A stretch of DNA of 56,914 nucleotides, taken from the NCBI GenBank assembly GCA_023665145.1, contig JAMPEM010000012.1, forward strand, positions 1-56,914. The letters run 5' to 3'. Positions 1-8,861 of this stretch are shown here, piece by piece; the first letter of the stretch is position 1, and the number at the start of each line of letters is the position of its first letter. The position numbers were made by a program, and so were the translations under genes. The notes under the pieces were generated by a model. The model was not told the origin of the DNA, did no database searches, and worked only from the letters and a program-made list of their open reading frames with translations. This DNA comes from Bacteroides sp. (GTDB taxonomy: Bacteria > Bacteroidota > Bacteroidia > Bacteroidales > Muribaculaceae).

Positions 1-50
1 TAACTATTTTATGAACGAATCATTTTAAGTTTTATTATTAAACAACCTCT
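1..50. repeat. Arm of MITE-like repeat at left window edge
   Basis: These 50 bases are the exact reverse complement of 56864-56913 at the right edge, and resemble the arms of the 127-bp element at 50312-50438. The arm ends in AACAACCTCT, the shared terminus of this repeat family. The element continues beyond the window, so only one arm is visible. A contig that broke at a dispersed repeat would look like this. Confidence 0.8.
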
Positions 51-150
51 TAATCAGACGGCCAATGATTATTCCGACTACAAAGTTAGCTAAAAATAGT
101 TGTTTGGACAAATGTGCCGGTAGCAAATTCCCATGCAAATCCTGTAGTAA

Positions 151-187
151 TTAAAATTTCGCAAGTATTTAACTTGCGAAATTTTAA
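151..187. terminator. Perfect 16-bp hairpin, possible terminator
   Basis: The arm TTAAAATTTCGCAAGT at 151-166 pairs perfectly with 172-187 across the 5-base loop ATTTA. It lies in a gene-free stretch. A bidirectional terminator is the simplest reading, although the zinc-ribbon gene that could use it stops some 240 bases away. A second, imperfect purine/pyrimidine hairpin follows at about 231-278 (AGGGAA tracts facing TTCCCT). Confidence 0.45.
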
Positions 188-354
188 CTGTTGGATTAAT
201 CTTCTATGGTTTCTGACAAATGCAAGAGGATAGGGAAAAAGGGAAATCTAAATTTTTATTCCCTCTCCCTTCCCCCTCAGAAGAACATTCCGTTTTGAAT
301 TTTAGGTTGTTAACCCAATATTCAAACTCATGTTTTCTGTCGGGTAGGATATTT
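188..354. other. Gene-free stretch
   Basis: I see no credible coding sequence in 1-423. Apart from the repeat arm, the 16-bp hairpin and the short palindromic element at 355-411, this part holds only AT-rich sequence and the imperfect hairpin around 231-278. No tRNA or other RNA gene is recognisable. Confidence 0.5.
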
Positions 355-411
355 AGAGGTTGTTAAAAAATAATATATGTTATTTTGATATTTATTAGTT
401 AAACAACCTCT
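355..411. repeat. Short palindromic repeat with AGAGGTTGTT ends
   Basis: A 57-bp unit starts with AGAGGTTGTT and ends with AACAACCTCT, so its termini form a 10-bp perfect inverted repeat with AT-rich DNA between. The same termini bound the element at 50312-50438 and the window edges. It sits 12 bases after the stop codon of the zinc-ribbon gene on the minus strand. It looks like a shortened derivative of the longer element and might act as a transcript 3' end. Confidence 0.6.
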
Positions 412-423
412 TAAGCTGTAAGG

Positions 424-1248
424 CTATTTCTTATCAGCTGTTTTTTTGCTTCTTGAGGAGCGACGTTTTGTCGTTTCTTCTTTTTCCGGTTCCTCTATTC
501 CGGCGAGTTTCGCATCAATCATAATTCGTCCGCAGTATTCACAAACGATCACTTTCTTGTGCATCTGTATTTCGAGCTGACGCTGAGGCGGGATTCTATT
601 GAAGCAGCCTCCGCAAGCGTTACGTTGTACAGTTACAATTCCAAGTCCGTTACGAGCATTTTTGCGGATACGCTTGAATGCTTTAAGAGTTCTTTCATCG
701 ATAAGAGGTTCGAGGGCTTTAGCCTTTTCCATGATGGCTTCTTCTTGTTCACGAGTCTCGGATACGATATCGTTAAGCTCGGCTTTTTTCTCATCGAGGA
801 TGTGTTCATTGTCGGCTTTTTCTTCGCGTGCGCTATTTATTTCCTCTGTTTTGCGCTCTATTTTTGCTTTGGCATCGCGGATGTTTTTCTCTGCCAATTC
901 TATTTCGAGCGATTCAAACTCTTTCTCTTTTTCAAGGAATGCGTATTCGCGATTGTTGCGGACATTGTTGATTTGATCTTCGTATTTTGCAATTTTTGCA
1001 CGATGGTCTTCTATTTCACCGATTTTGCGATTAATCAGATCGTTTAGTTCGTGGATTTCATCTTCGTGTTTGGCTATACGAGTTTGAAATCTGATGATTT
1101 CATCTTCGAGGTCTTTTACCTCGTGAGGAAGTTCACCGCGAAGGAATTTGATGCGGTCGATGTCTGAGAGGTAAGACTGAAGAGTGTAGAGCGCTTTAAG
1201 GCGTTCTTCAATACTGCGTTCTTTTTCAGGTTTTTTGTCAGTAGCCAT
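424..1248 (-). CDS. C4 zinc-ribbon coiled-coil protein
   Basis: This is a 274-residue protein. Residues about 10-190 are a long charged coiled coil rich in Glu, Lys and Ile. They are followed by a C4 zinc ribbon with the pairs CGGC and CEYC near residues 212-239, and a basic, disordered tail ending in Lys/Ser/Arg repeats. The architecture matches the zf-RING_7 (C4-type zinc ribbon, CT398-like) family, thought to bind nucleic acid or act as an adaptor; its precise role is not established. It follows the Nif3-like gene by 55 bases and is likely in the aspS operon. The Nif3/zinc-ribbon pairing is common in bacteria. The ATG start has no clear ribosome binding site, which is normal in this phylum. 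Confidence 0.85.
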   Translation of the reverse strand: MATDKKPEKERSIEERLKALYTLQSYLSDIDRIKFLRGELPHEVKDLEDEIIRFQTRIAKHEDEIHELNDLINRKIGEIEDHRAKIAKYEDQINNVRNNREYAFLEKEKEFESLEIELAEKNIRDAKAKIERKTEEINSAREEKADNEHILDEKKAELNDIVSETREQEEAIMEKAKALEPLIDERTLKAFKRIRKNARNGLGIVTVQRNACGGCFNRIPPQRQLEIQMHKKVIVCEYCGRIMIDAKLAGIEEPEKEETTKRRSSRSKKTADKK

Positions 1249-1303
1249 AGTCAGCTTATGTGATTTAATTTCTGATTATTAATATATTAAAGAGGTGGAA
1301 GGA

Positions 1304-2089
1304 TTATATTACACCGATAGGGTTTGATTCATCCTCAGCCATAAATGTGACAAATTCGGGGAATCTCTTTTTCAGGATTCTTACGAAAATTTTTCTTGCG
1401 CACAGCTCACTTTCGTAATGCCCTATGTCAGCAAGCAGGATGTCTCCACCCCATGTTGTATAGTCGTGATATTTGATATCTCCACTGATATAGCAGTCTG
1501 CTCCCAACTCAATGGCATTAGGGATGAATTCGGCACCCGCACCTCCGCAAAGAGCCACTTTCCGGATTACAATCTTTGGTGATTGTGTGCTGAATTTTAG
1601 GCATTTTGTTTTGAAGGTGTCGCGTATTTTGCGAAGTAATTCGTGTTTTGGTGTCGGAGGAATTTCTCCGATGACGCCGAGTCCGGTATTTGAATCATCC
1701 TCTTTTGGACAAAGCACTTTAAGGTTTTCCACACCGAGTTCTTTTGCCATTTGATGGCTGACACCGAGCACGGAACTGTCCAAATTGGTGTGTGCGGAAT
1801 ATATAGCTATATTATTTAGAATCGCCTTAATGACAATTCTCTCTATATATGTCTTACCACTTATTTGTTTCAGCCCTTTGAACAGGAGAGGATGGTGCGA
1901 AATAATCATATTGCATTCGCGGGCTATAGCTTCATTAATGACATCTTCGGTGACGTCGAGGCAGAGTAGTGCTGCTGATACATCCATTTCAGGATTCCCT
2001 ACCTGGAGGCCTGCATTGTCATAACCTTCCTGAAGGGAAAGTGGAGCAAATTCTTCTATGGCGGCGGCAATATCTTTTACTTTTGGCAT
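1304..2089 (-). CDS. Nif3-like dinuclear metal centre protein
   Basis: This 261-residue protein belongs to the Nif3/YbgI family, sometimes annotated as GTP cyclohydrolase I type 2 homologue. Visible metal-site motifs are SHHPLLF near residue 64, HTNLDS near residue 100, and the C-terminal cluster GDIKYHDY and DIGHYESE, which supply His, Asp and Glu ligands for two metal ions. The length fits the short form that lacks the roughly 100-residue middle insertion (PII-like domain) found in many homologues. Family members form toroidal hexamers; the substrate is uncertain. The gene starts 28 bases after aspS ends and is followed by the zinc-ribbon gene, so the three probably share a transcript. Confidence 0.9.
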   Translation of the reverse strand: MPKVKDIAAAIEEFAPLSLQEGYDNAGLQVGNPEMDVSAALLCLDVTEDVINEAIARECNMIISHHPLLFKGLKQISGKTYIERIVIKAILNNIAIYSAHTNLDSSVLGVSHQMAKELGVENLKVLCPKEDDSNTGLGVIGEIPPTPKHELLRKIRDTFKTKCLKFSTQSPKIVIRKVALCGGAGAEFIPNAIELGADCYISGDIKYHDYTTWGGDILLADIGHYESELCARKIFVRILKKRFPEFVTFMAEDESNPIGVI

Positions 2090-2117
2090 TGTTCTGAGAA
2101 GTGGAGATATAAGATTG

Positions 2118-3881
2118 TCAATCTTCTTTTTGGGGAATATCTATTTTAAGACAAAGCTCATCGAGCTGAGTGTCATCAATAGGAGATGGTGACTCGTTCA
2201 TCACATCTCTACCGGAATTGTTTTTCGGGAATGCTATGACATCGCGAATTGTGTCAAGTCCGGCGAGTATAGATACAAAACGGTCAAATCCCAGAGCGAG
2301 ACCACCATGAGGAGGAGCTCCATATTTGAAAGCGTTCATGAGGAATCCGAACTGCTCGTGTGCTCTCTGCGGAGTGAATCCCAGGAGTTCAAACATAGTG
2401 TCCTGCAATTCGGAATCATGGATACGTATTGAGCCGCCGCCGAGTTCGGTTCCATTTACTACAATGTCGTAGGCAGTGGCACGAACTTTTCCGGTGTCGG
2501 TATGGAGTAATGGTATATCTTCCGGATTGGGTGATGTGAAGGGGTGGTGCATAGCGTAGAAACGTTGTGCCTCTTCATCCCATTCGAAAAGTGGGAAGTC
2601 TATTACCCATAGTGGTGCGAATTTTTGTTTATCCCGCAATTCGAGACGATCACCCATTTCGAGACGAAGGTCGCAGAGTTGTTTGCGGACTTTCATTGTG
2701 TCGCCGCTCATGATGAGCAATAAGTCACCGGGATTGGCGCCCATTTTATCACCCCATGTTTTGAGTTCATCTTCCGAGAAGAATTTGCCTACGGAGGATT
2801 TGATACTGCCGTTATTTTCAATCTTGACCCAAACAAGCCCTTTAGCCCCGGTTTGCGGTCGTTTGACGAAGTCGGTGAGCTGGTCAATTTGTTTGCGAGT
2901 ATAGTTTGCACATCCCGGCACGCAGATTCCGACAGTGAGCTCTGCATCATCCATAACGCTGAATCCATGACCTTTCACGAGGTCTGTGATTTCTACAAAC
3001 TGCATTCCGAAACGGAGGTCGGGTTTGTCGCTGCCATAAAGTCTCATGGCGTCATTCCAGGTCATTCTCAGGAACGGCTCCTTGAAATCGATGTTTTTGA
3101 CATATTTGAATATATGTTTTATAAGACCTTCAAACATTTCAATGACATCCTCTTGCTCCACAAAACTCATTTCGCAGTCGATTTGAGTAAATTCGGGCTG
3201 ACGGTCGGCTCTGAGGTCTTCATCGCGGAAACATTTAGCGATTTGGAAATATCGGTCATAACCGCTCACCATCAATAGTTGTTTGAAAATCTGAGGACTC
3301 TGAGGAAGGGCATAGAATTCACCGGGATTCATTCTTGAAGGCACGACAAAGTCACGAGCTCCCTCCGGAGTGGATTTTACCAAGATAGGGGTTTCGATTT
3401 CGAGGAAACCTTTTGAGTCGAGATAACGACGTATTTCGAAGGCCATTTTGTGGCGAAGCTCAAGATTTTCTTTGACGCAGTGTCGACGTAAATCCAGATA
3501 GCGATACTTCATTCTCAGGTCGTCTCCGCCATCAGTGTTGTCTTCGATTGTGAAAGGTGGGATTTCGCTCTTGTTAAGGACATAGAGAGAGTCAGCCACG
3601 ATTTCGATTTCTCCGGTGGGGAGATTTGGATTTTTGCTTTGGCGTTCTTGCACCGTCCCTGAGATTTGCACTACAAATTCTCTTCCAAGAGAATTTGCAT
3701 CATCGCAAAGGGCGCTGTTGATTTCGTTGTTAAAGACTACTTGAGTGATACCATAGCGGTCGCGGAGGTCAACAAATGTCATTCCGCCAAGTTTTCGAGT
3801 GCGTTGCACCCATCCGGCTAAGGTTACTTTCTTGCCTGCATCATCGAGGCGTAATTCGCCGCAAGTTTGGTTCCTATACAT
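2118..3881 (-). CDS. aspS: Aspartyl-tRNA synthetase
   Basis: The enzyme charges tRNA-Asp with aspartate in the cytoplasm. The 587-residue product has an N-terminal OB-fold anticodon-binding domain ([16 protein letters not shown]), the class II catalytic core with [20 protein letters not shown] (motif 2 region [18 protein letters not shown]) and motif 3 GLALGFDRF near the C-terminus, plus the bacterial GAD insertion in the middle. I chose the ATG at 3881 because the protein then begins [10 protein letters not shown], the usual start of the family. A TTG 14 codons upstream is open but adds no conserved sequence. It is the first gene of a probable operon with the Nif3-like and zinc-ribbon genes, with a good promoter 135 bases upstream. 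Confidence 0.97.
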   Translation of the reverse strand: MYRNQTCGELRLDDAGKKVTLAGWVQRTRKLGGMTFVDLRDRYGITQVVFNNEINSALCDDANSLGREFVVQISGTVQERQSKNPNLPTGEIEIVADSLYVLNKSEIPPFTIEDNTDGGDDLRMKYRYLDLRRHCVKENLELRHKMAFEIRRYLDSKGFLEIETPILVKSTPEGARDFVVPSRMNPGEFYALPQSPQIFKQLLMVSGYDRYFQIAKCFRDEDLRADRQPEFTQIDCEMSFVEQEDVIEMFEGLIKHIFKYVKNIDFKEPFLRMTWNDAMRLYGSDKPDLRFGMQFVEITDLVKGHGFSVMDDAELTVGICVPGCANYTRKQIDQLTDFVKRPQTGAKGLVWVKIENNGSIKSSVGKFFSEDELKTWGDKMGANPGDLLLIMSGDTMKVRKQLCDLRLEMGDRLELRDKQKFAPLWVIDFPLFEWDEEAQRFYAMHHPFTSPNPEDIPLLHTDTGKVRATAYDIVVNGTELGGGSIRIHDSELQDTMFELLGFTPQRAHEQFGFLMNAFKYGAPPHGGLALGFDRFVSILAGLDTIRDVIAFPKNNSGRDVMNESPSPIDDTQLDELCLKIDIPQKED

Positions 3882-4015
3882 CGATTTTTTTATTAGAGCC
3901 GTCAACAATCTGCCGTCAGGCAAGTGAATACCGGCTTATAATTGCATTACTGTCTGTGGCTGACAAGGCTTGAGTATGGGTATGACAAGCCTATGTGTTG
4001 CCACACATTTCATTG

Positions 4016-4047
4016 CAAAATTACAAAAAAAATACCCGATTTCCAAA
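4016..4047 (-). promoter_or_regulatory. Bacteroidetes-type promoter for aspS
   Basis: On the minus strand the -33 element TTTG (4044-4047) is followed after exactly 20 bases by TAATTTTG (4016-4023), matching the Bacteroidetes TAnnTTTG -7 consensus. This predicts a leader of about 125 bases before the aspS ATG at 3881. Confidence 0.65.
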
Positions 4048-4092
4048 TAAGCGGACCGGGATTTTGTCGTCATGATATTAATTGTCAGATAA

Positions 4093-6252
4093 TCATGTGG
4101 TAATAATCTCTAATACACGTTGTAAAAGATTGCGGGTATCGTTTGAAAACTTCACTTTGTAGCTTTTATTGGCTGCATCATAACTGATGATTTCTCCTAT
4201 TCCGAAAATTTTGTGTTTTACCTTTGTTCCGGGTTTCCATGGGTTTTCGGTATTGTCGCCAAGTTCTTCATTTAAGGTTTTGACTAAATTTTTAGTGCCT
4301 TGCAATAATGAAGGGTCTACTTTTCCTTCTATTTCGATGAATTGCTCAGGAATTTCACTGAGGAATCGGGATGGGAATTTCATAGCACCGTTGTCGTTCA
4401 TATACCCCTCGGAATCGGATAGGTATAATCTGTCTTCGGCTCGTGTGACGGCCACATACATCAAACGGCGTTCTTCTTCTTCTCCATCTTTGCGTCGTTC
4501 GCGTATTGTGCGATGGCTTGGGAAGTTCCCTTCTGTGAGTCCGATGACGAATACTGTGGGAAATTCGAGGCCTTTTGATTGGTGGATGGTCATGAGTCTG
4601 ACGCGTTGTGAATCACTTTTATAATCGGCGTTTGTGTATAGAGCTACGTCCTGAAGGTAAGAGTAAACAGTGCTTTCATCGTTGTTGTCTTCAGCGCGTG
4701 ACTTCTCAAACTCTCTCATGGCCGAGATGAGTTCGGATATATTTTCCAGCCGTTCTTCTTCCTCATCATTGCGGAGCATATCAAGGAGAGCGGATTGACG
4801 CAAGATATAATCGGTGAGTTCAGAGACGGGTGTGGTTTGAGCCAGAAGTCGAGCGTTTTCTATAAGGGCGATAAATTCGTGCAGGGATGCTTTGTTGAAT
4901 GATTTATCGTCAATGTGGTTGCATAGAGTGAGGAATAGGGGAGTGTTTTCTTGCTCTGACAGTTGTTGAAGTTTTTTGAGGGATGTTGAACCGAATTTGC
5001 GGGATGGGAGGTTAATGATACGACGGAAAGCGGTGTCGTCATGGTCGGATGCTATTACTCTCAGATATGCCAGAGTGTCCTTGATTTCTTTACGTTCGAA
5101 GAATCTTACGCCACCCCACACTGTATATGGAATTTTATATTTTAGGAGTGCTTGCTCGATCTGTCTTGAGGAGTGAGATGCACGATAAAGGACTGCATAA
5201 TCTGCCGGGGATGCACCTTTAGCTGTTTCATCGGCAATTTGAGTTGCAATCTTTTCGGCTTCCTCTTTTTGGGAAGTGCAGTGTCGCCACACCACGGGGG
5301 TGTCATTGAGTTTTACCGTAAACAGGTCTTTGGGTATGCGATTTTGGTTATTTGCAATAATAGCATTGGCAACGGAAAGTATGTCAGGAGTGGAGCGATA
5401 ATTCTGGTTAAGGACGATGTCGGTATCGGCTTTGAAATTTATGAATATTTTGGGATTTGCACCACGCCATTCATAGATTGCCTGATCGGGGTCTCCCACA
5501 ATGAATAGGTTGTTGTGTCCTGCAGCGATTGCCTCGAAAAGTTTCCAGTCATCACCGGAGCAGTCCTGCACTTCGTCAATCATGATATAGTTGAGCTTGT
5601 CAATCCAATATTCACGTGCATCGGGGAAATGACCGAGTATGTAAAGTGTTATGTAAAGCAGGTCGTCATAATCAAGGGCGAACTCTTTGAGCTGTAATCT
5701 TATATATCGTGCTATTGCATCGGGAGTCTCGGATGGTGAATTTGGCAAGAGGTATTTTTGGATGTAAGCATCCGGGTCCCAACCTTTCACACCGGCTACT
5801 TGCTTTAAGAATCGTTCAGCCGTGGTCTTTTTTCTGTCTATTCCGAAATCATTCATTGCGACTTTTGCAAGTCCTTTTGCATCTTCTTCGTCGATAATTG
5901 TGAATGATTTGGGATAACCGATGCGATAAATTTCGCGGCGAAGGAATTTAACACAGAAGCTGTGAATGGTACAGACAAAATCGTTTACACTACCTCTATC
6001 TACCAATTTTGAGATGCGTTGTTTCATCTCTTGGGCTGCTTTATTGGTAAATGTAAGACACAGAATATTACCCGGACTGACACCGATTTCGTTGACAAGA
6101 AATGCAAATCTGTGTGCGAGGACTCTTGTTTTTCCACTTCCGGCACCGGCTATAATTCTGACGCGTCCTTCTGTAGATACTACTGCTTGTTGCTGGCGTT
6201 CGTTTAATTTGACGGTTTTTATATCGCTGCTTTTATTCTTTTCTGTACTCAT
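4093..6252 (-). CDS. UvrD/PcrA-type ATP-dependent DNA helicase
   Basis: This is a 719-residue superfamily 1A 3'-5' helicase involved in DNA repair or replication-fork processing. Visible motifs: Q motif LNERQQQAV, Walker A AGAGSGKT, LTFTNKAAQEM (Ia), the Walker B box as DEVQD, GDPDQAIYEWRGA (III), LNQNYRST (IV), LMTIHQSKGLEF (V) and YVAVTRAEDRL (VI). The C-terminus has the PcrA-type tail (GTKVKHKIFGIGEII), the module that binds RNA polymerase in PcrA. The first Met is a GTG directly followed by ATG; I took the ATG. A -7 box lies only 5 bases upstream, so the mRNA may be nearly leaderless. The gene is divergent from bioB. Confidence 0.93.
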   Translation of the reverse strand: MSTEKNKSSDIKTVKLNERQQQAVVSTEGRVRIIAGAGSGKTRVLAHRFAFLVNEIGVSPGNILCLTFTNKAAQEMKQRISKLVDRGSVNDFVCTIHSFCVKFLRREIYRIGYPKSFTIIDEEDAKGLAKVAMNDFGIDRKKTTAERFLKQVAGVKGWDPDAYIQKYLLPNSPSETPDAIARYIRLQLKEFALDYDDLLYITLYILGHFPDAREYWIDKLNYIMIDEVQDCSGDDWKLFEAIAAGHNNLFIVGDPDQAIYEWRGANPKIFINFKADTDIVLNQNYRSTPDILSVANAIIANNQNRIPKDLFTVKLNDTPVVWRHCTSQKEEAEKIATQIADETAKGASPADYAVLYRASHSSRQIEQALLKYKIPYTVWGGVRFFERKEIKDTLAYLRVIASDHDDTAFRRIINLPSRKFGSTSLKKLQQLSEQENTPLFLTLCNHIDDKSFNKASLHEFIALIENARLLAQTTPVSELTDYILRQSALLDMLRNDEEEERLENISELISAMREFEKSRAEDNNDESTVYSYLQDVALYTNADYKSDSQRVRLMTIHQSKGLEFPTVFVIGLTEGNFPSHRTIRERRKDGEEEERRLMYVAVTRAEDRLYLSDSEGYMNDNGAMKFPSRFLSEIPEQFIEIEGKVDPSLLQGTKNLVKTLNEELGDNTENPWKPGTKVKHKIFGIGEIISYDAANKSYKVKFSNDTRNLLQRVLEIITT

Positions 6253-6257
6253 CACTG

Positions 6258-6286
6258 CAAAGTTACAAATTTTTTGCGTAACTTTG
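6258..6286. promoter_or_regulatory. Divergent promoters between helicase and bioB
   Basis: TAACTTTG occurs in both directions: on the minus strand at 6258-6265 for the helicase and on the plus strand at 6279-6286 for bioB. Together they form a near-palindrome, CAAAGTTAC and GTAACTTTG separated by 11 bases. Neither has a convincing TTTG -33 box. A regulator binding the dyad could affect both genes, but this is only a possibility. Confidence 0.5.
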
Positions 6287-6332
6287 TAATTCGAAATCCA
6301 TTTAAAGGGTATTTTTATAAATAGGATAGAAT

Positions 6333-7292
6333 ATGAATCTTCAAGAAATAAAAAGAAGAGTTATAGCCGGAGATAAAATCACACGGCAGGAAGCTGAATG
6401 GATTGCCGGATATCCGGATTTGGATGAATTGTGCGAGGCTGCTGACGAGATAAGCCGCCATTTTCATGGCAATGAAGTGGATTCGTGCAGCATTGTCAAT
6501 GCCCGCAGCGGTCTTTGCGGTGAGAATTGCAAATGGTGTGCGCAGTCAAAATGTTACAGCACAGGATGTGAGACATACGATTTTTTGGAAGATGATATAG
6601 TGCTTGAGGCGGCTCGTCATAATGCCCGGGAGGGGATTAAGCGGTTCTCATTGGTGACTTCGGGAAGAAGTATAAGCAAGAAGGATATGGAGCGATATTG
6701 TGCCACTATCCGAAAAATTAAGGAGGAGACGGGATTGTATGTGTGTGTCTCTATGGGGTTGATTGATTATGAGCGGATGAAGATGTTAGCCGATGCAGGA
6801 GTGCAGAGGTATCATTGTAATATGGAGACTTCAGAGGAGATGTTTGGCAAGCTCTGTACAAGTCATACTCCCTCAGACAAGAAGTCCACAATAGATGCTG
6901 CCCGCAAAGCCGGATTGGAAGTTTGTTCCGGTGGTATAATTGGTATGGGTGAGACGATGAAACAGCGCATCGATTTCGCGTTTGAGCTTCTTGAATTGGA
7001 TACTGTCTCGGTGCCAATAAATATCCTCAATCCGATTCCGGGAACACCACTTGAAAATCAGGAGCAGCTGAGCGAGGAGGATATAATAAGGACAGTAGCC
7101 GTATTCCGATTTATAATGCCACTTAAATCGTTGAGATTTGCAGGAGGAAGAATGAGGTTGAGCCACGATTCGATGCTTAGGATAATGAAGGGTGGTATGA
7201 ATGGTGTATTGATGGGTGATATGCTAACTACAGTAAGCAATACCATTGAAGATGACCGGTTGCTCTTCAAAGAAGCTGACATGGTATTTTAA
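6333..7292 (+). CDS. bioB: Biotin synthase
   Basis: This 319-residue radical SAM enzyme inserts sulfur into dethiobiotin, the last step of biotin synthesis. The SAM cluster cysteines are C62, C66 and C69 (CGENCKWC). Further family marks are the segment RYHCNMETS, the CSGGIIGMGET loop carrying a cluster-ligand Cys, the phrase VPINILNPIPGTPL, and the Arg of RFAGGR that sits in the place of the auxiliary-cluster arginine. Length is normal for the family. No other bio gene is in the window. It is followed after 33 bases by a DUF4199 gene, so it may open a five-gene transcript ending at 10200. Confidence 0.93.
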   Translation: MNLQEIKRRVIAGDKITRQEAEWIAGYPDLDELCEAADEISRHFHGNEVDSCSIVNARSGLCGENCKWCAQSKCYSTGCETYDFLEDDIVLEAARHNAREGIKRFSLVTSGRSISKKDMERYCATIRKIKEETGLYVCVSMGLIDYERMKMLADAGVQRYHCNMETSEEMFGKLCTSHTPSDKKSTIDAARKAGLEVCSGGIIGMGETMKQRIDFAFELLELDTVSVPINILNPIPGTPLENQEQLSEEDIIRTVAVFRFIMPLKSLRFAGGRMRLSHDSMLRIMKGGMNGVLMGDMLTTVSNTIEDDRLLFKEADMVF

Positions 7293-7325
7293 AGAAATTA
7301 ATCATGGTATAACATGACCTGACAG

Positions 7326-7874
7326 ATGCAAAGAAGCATAAAAGAAATAATTGGATATGCGTCAAAAGCCGGGTTGCCGATGGGAATATACCTGACGGCA
7401 ATGACTGCGTGTATGCTTGGTACGTTGTATTGGGATTCCTTTTCGTTGATAGGATTGGTGATGAGTTGCGGTGTTCCGGTTTTGTTATGGCGATTACTGA
7501 TGCCACTGAGTCGTGATGCAGAGGACATCAAATTCGGCCCGATATGGTTGGCCGGAATATACATATTCATTTTCGGGGGATTTATAAGTGGGTTGTTTAC
7601 AGCGATATACATGATATGGATAGAACCCGGTTTTTTCTCACTATATATAGAAAAATATCTTGCCATGGTGGAAAATATGCCTGATTCTGAAGCGTTAAAT
7701 CAACAAGCAGACATCCTTAGACGTATGCTTGAAAATAACCTGATGCCACGTGCTATGGAGTTTGTTTCAGCTATGATGTGGGCTACAGGATTCTTTGGAT
7801 CACTTCTGTCAGGAGTAGTGGCTTTTATCATGATGAAAAAATCACAAGTCGGTAAATATATGAAATCTAATTAA
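7326..7874 (+). CDS. DUF4199 family membrane protein
   Basis: This 182-residue integral membrane protein has about four hydrophobic segments (near residues 15-35, 38-58, 74-98 and 140-170) and a short basic C-terminus. The overall pattern, and its place 3 bases upstream of a GT2 glycosyltransferase, fits the Bacteroidetes DUF4199 family, whose function is not known. The pairing suggests it assists the transferase in the inner membrane, but that is inference. Confidence 0.75.
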   Translation: MQRSIKEIIGYASKAGLPMGIYLTAMTACMLGTLYWDSFSLIGLVMSCGVPVLLWRLLMPLSRDAEDIKFGPIWLAGIYIFIFGGFISGLFTAIYMIWIEPGFFSLYIEKYLAMVENMPDSEALNQQADILRRMLENNLMPRAMEFVSAMMWATGFFGSLLSGVVAFIMMKKSQVGKYMKSN

Positions 7875-7877
7875 CGT

Positions 7878-8861
7878 ATGAAAGATAATCAGGAATCAGA
7901 TAGAAACCATCTCGACATATCTGTAGTGGTGCCATTATATAATGAAGCGGAATCGCTTCCGGAATTGGCATCCTGGATAGAACGAGTTATGAATTCGAAC
8001 AACTTTCACTATGAGATAATATTTGTCAATGACGGGTCAACCGATGAATCGTGGGAGGTGATTAAAAAATTAGCGAAGAAGAATGAGTCTGTACATGGAA
8101 TATCTTTTTCGCGTAATTATGGGAAATCCCCTGCACTGAATACAGGATTTGCCGTTGCCCAAGGGGATGTGGTCATTACAATGGATGCGGATTTGCAGGA
8201 CTCCCCGGATGAGATTCCGGAGCTTTACAGAATGATTACAGAAGATGGTTATGACCTTGTATCCGGATGGAAAAAGAAACGATATGATCCATTGTCGAAG
8301 ACCATCCCGACCAAACTTTTTAATGCGACTGCGAGAAAGGTGAGCGGTATCAGGAATCTGCATGATTTCAATTGTGGATTGAAAGCTTACAAGAAGGCTG
8401 TGGTCAAACATATTGAGGTGTATGGCGACATGCATCGTTATATACCATATTTGGCCAAGAACGCCGGATATGACAAGATAGGAGAGAAGGTGGTGCAGCA
8501 TCAAGCACGTAAATATGGCACTACAAAATTCGGACTTGACAGATTTGTTAACGGATATTTGGATTTAGCTACTCTCTGGTTTCAAACAAAATTCGGAATA
8601 AAACCGATGCATATCTTCGGGCTTCTCGGCTCTTTGATGTTTGTGTTGGGTTTTGTGGCTGTAGTAATTGTGCTTGTGCTTAAAATAATTTCAATGTGTT
8701 CGGAGCACTATTATTTTTACGTCACAAATTCGGTATATTTCTATCTGTCACTGGCGTGCATGGTGATGGGGCTTCAATTTTTCCTTACAGGTTTTGTGGG
8801 AGAACTGATTACTCGCAATTCGCCTGAACGCAATAATTATCAGATATCAGAAAGATTTTGA
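7878..8861 (+). CDS. Membrane-anchored family 2 glycosyltransferase
   Basis: This 327-residue GT2 enzyme resembles DPM1/GtrB-type transferases. The GT-A domain begins DISVVVPLYNEAE and contains FVNDGSTDES, the ITMDADLQD metal/nucleotide motif, and the acceptor-side phrase HRYIPYLAKNAGY. Two hydrophobic helices follow, near residues 245-270 and 283-310. Relatives transfer a sugar from a nucleotide donor to undecaprenyl phosphate; the donor cannot be read from sequence. It lies directly after DUF4199 and overlaps the next gene by 4 bases (TTGA), implying translational coupling. Confidence 0.88.
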   Translation: MKDNQESDRNHLDISVVVPLYNEAESLPELASWIERVMNSNNFHYEIIFVNDGSTDESWEVIKKLAKKNESVHGISFSRNYGKSPALNTGFAVAQGDVVITMDADLQDSPDEIPELYRMITEDGYDLVSGWKKKRYDPLSKTIPTKLFNATARKVSGIRNLHDFNCGLKAYKKAVVKHIEVYGDMHRYIPYLAKNAGYDKIGEKVVQHQARKYGTTKFGLDRFVNGYLDLATLWFQTKFGIKPMHIFGLLGSLMFVLGFVAVVIVLVLKIISMCSEHYYFYVTNSVYFYLSLACMVMGLQFFLTGFVGELITRNSPERNNYQISERF

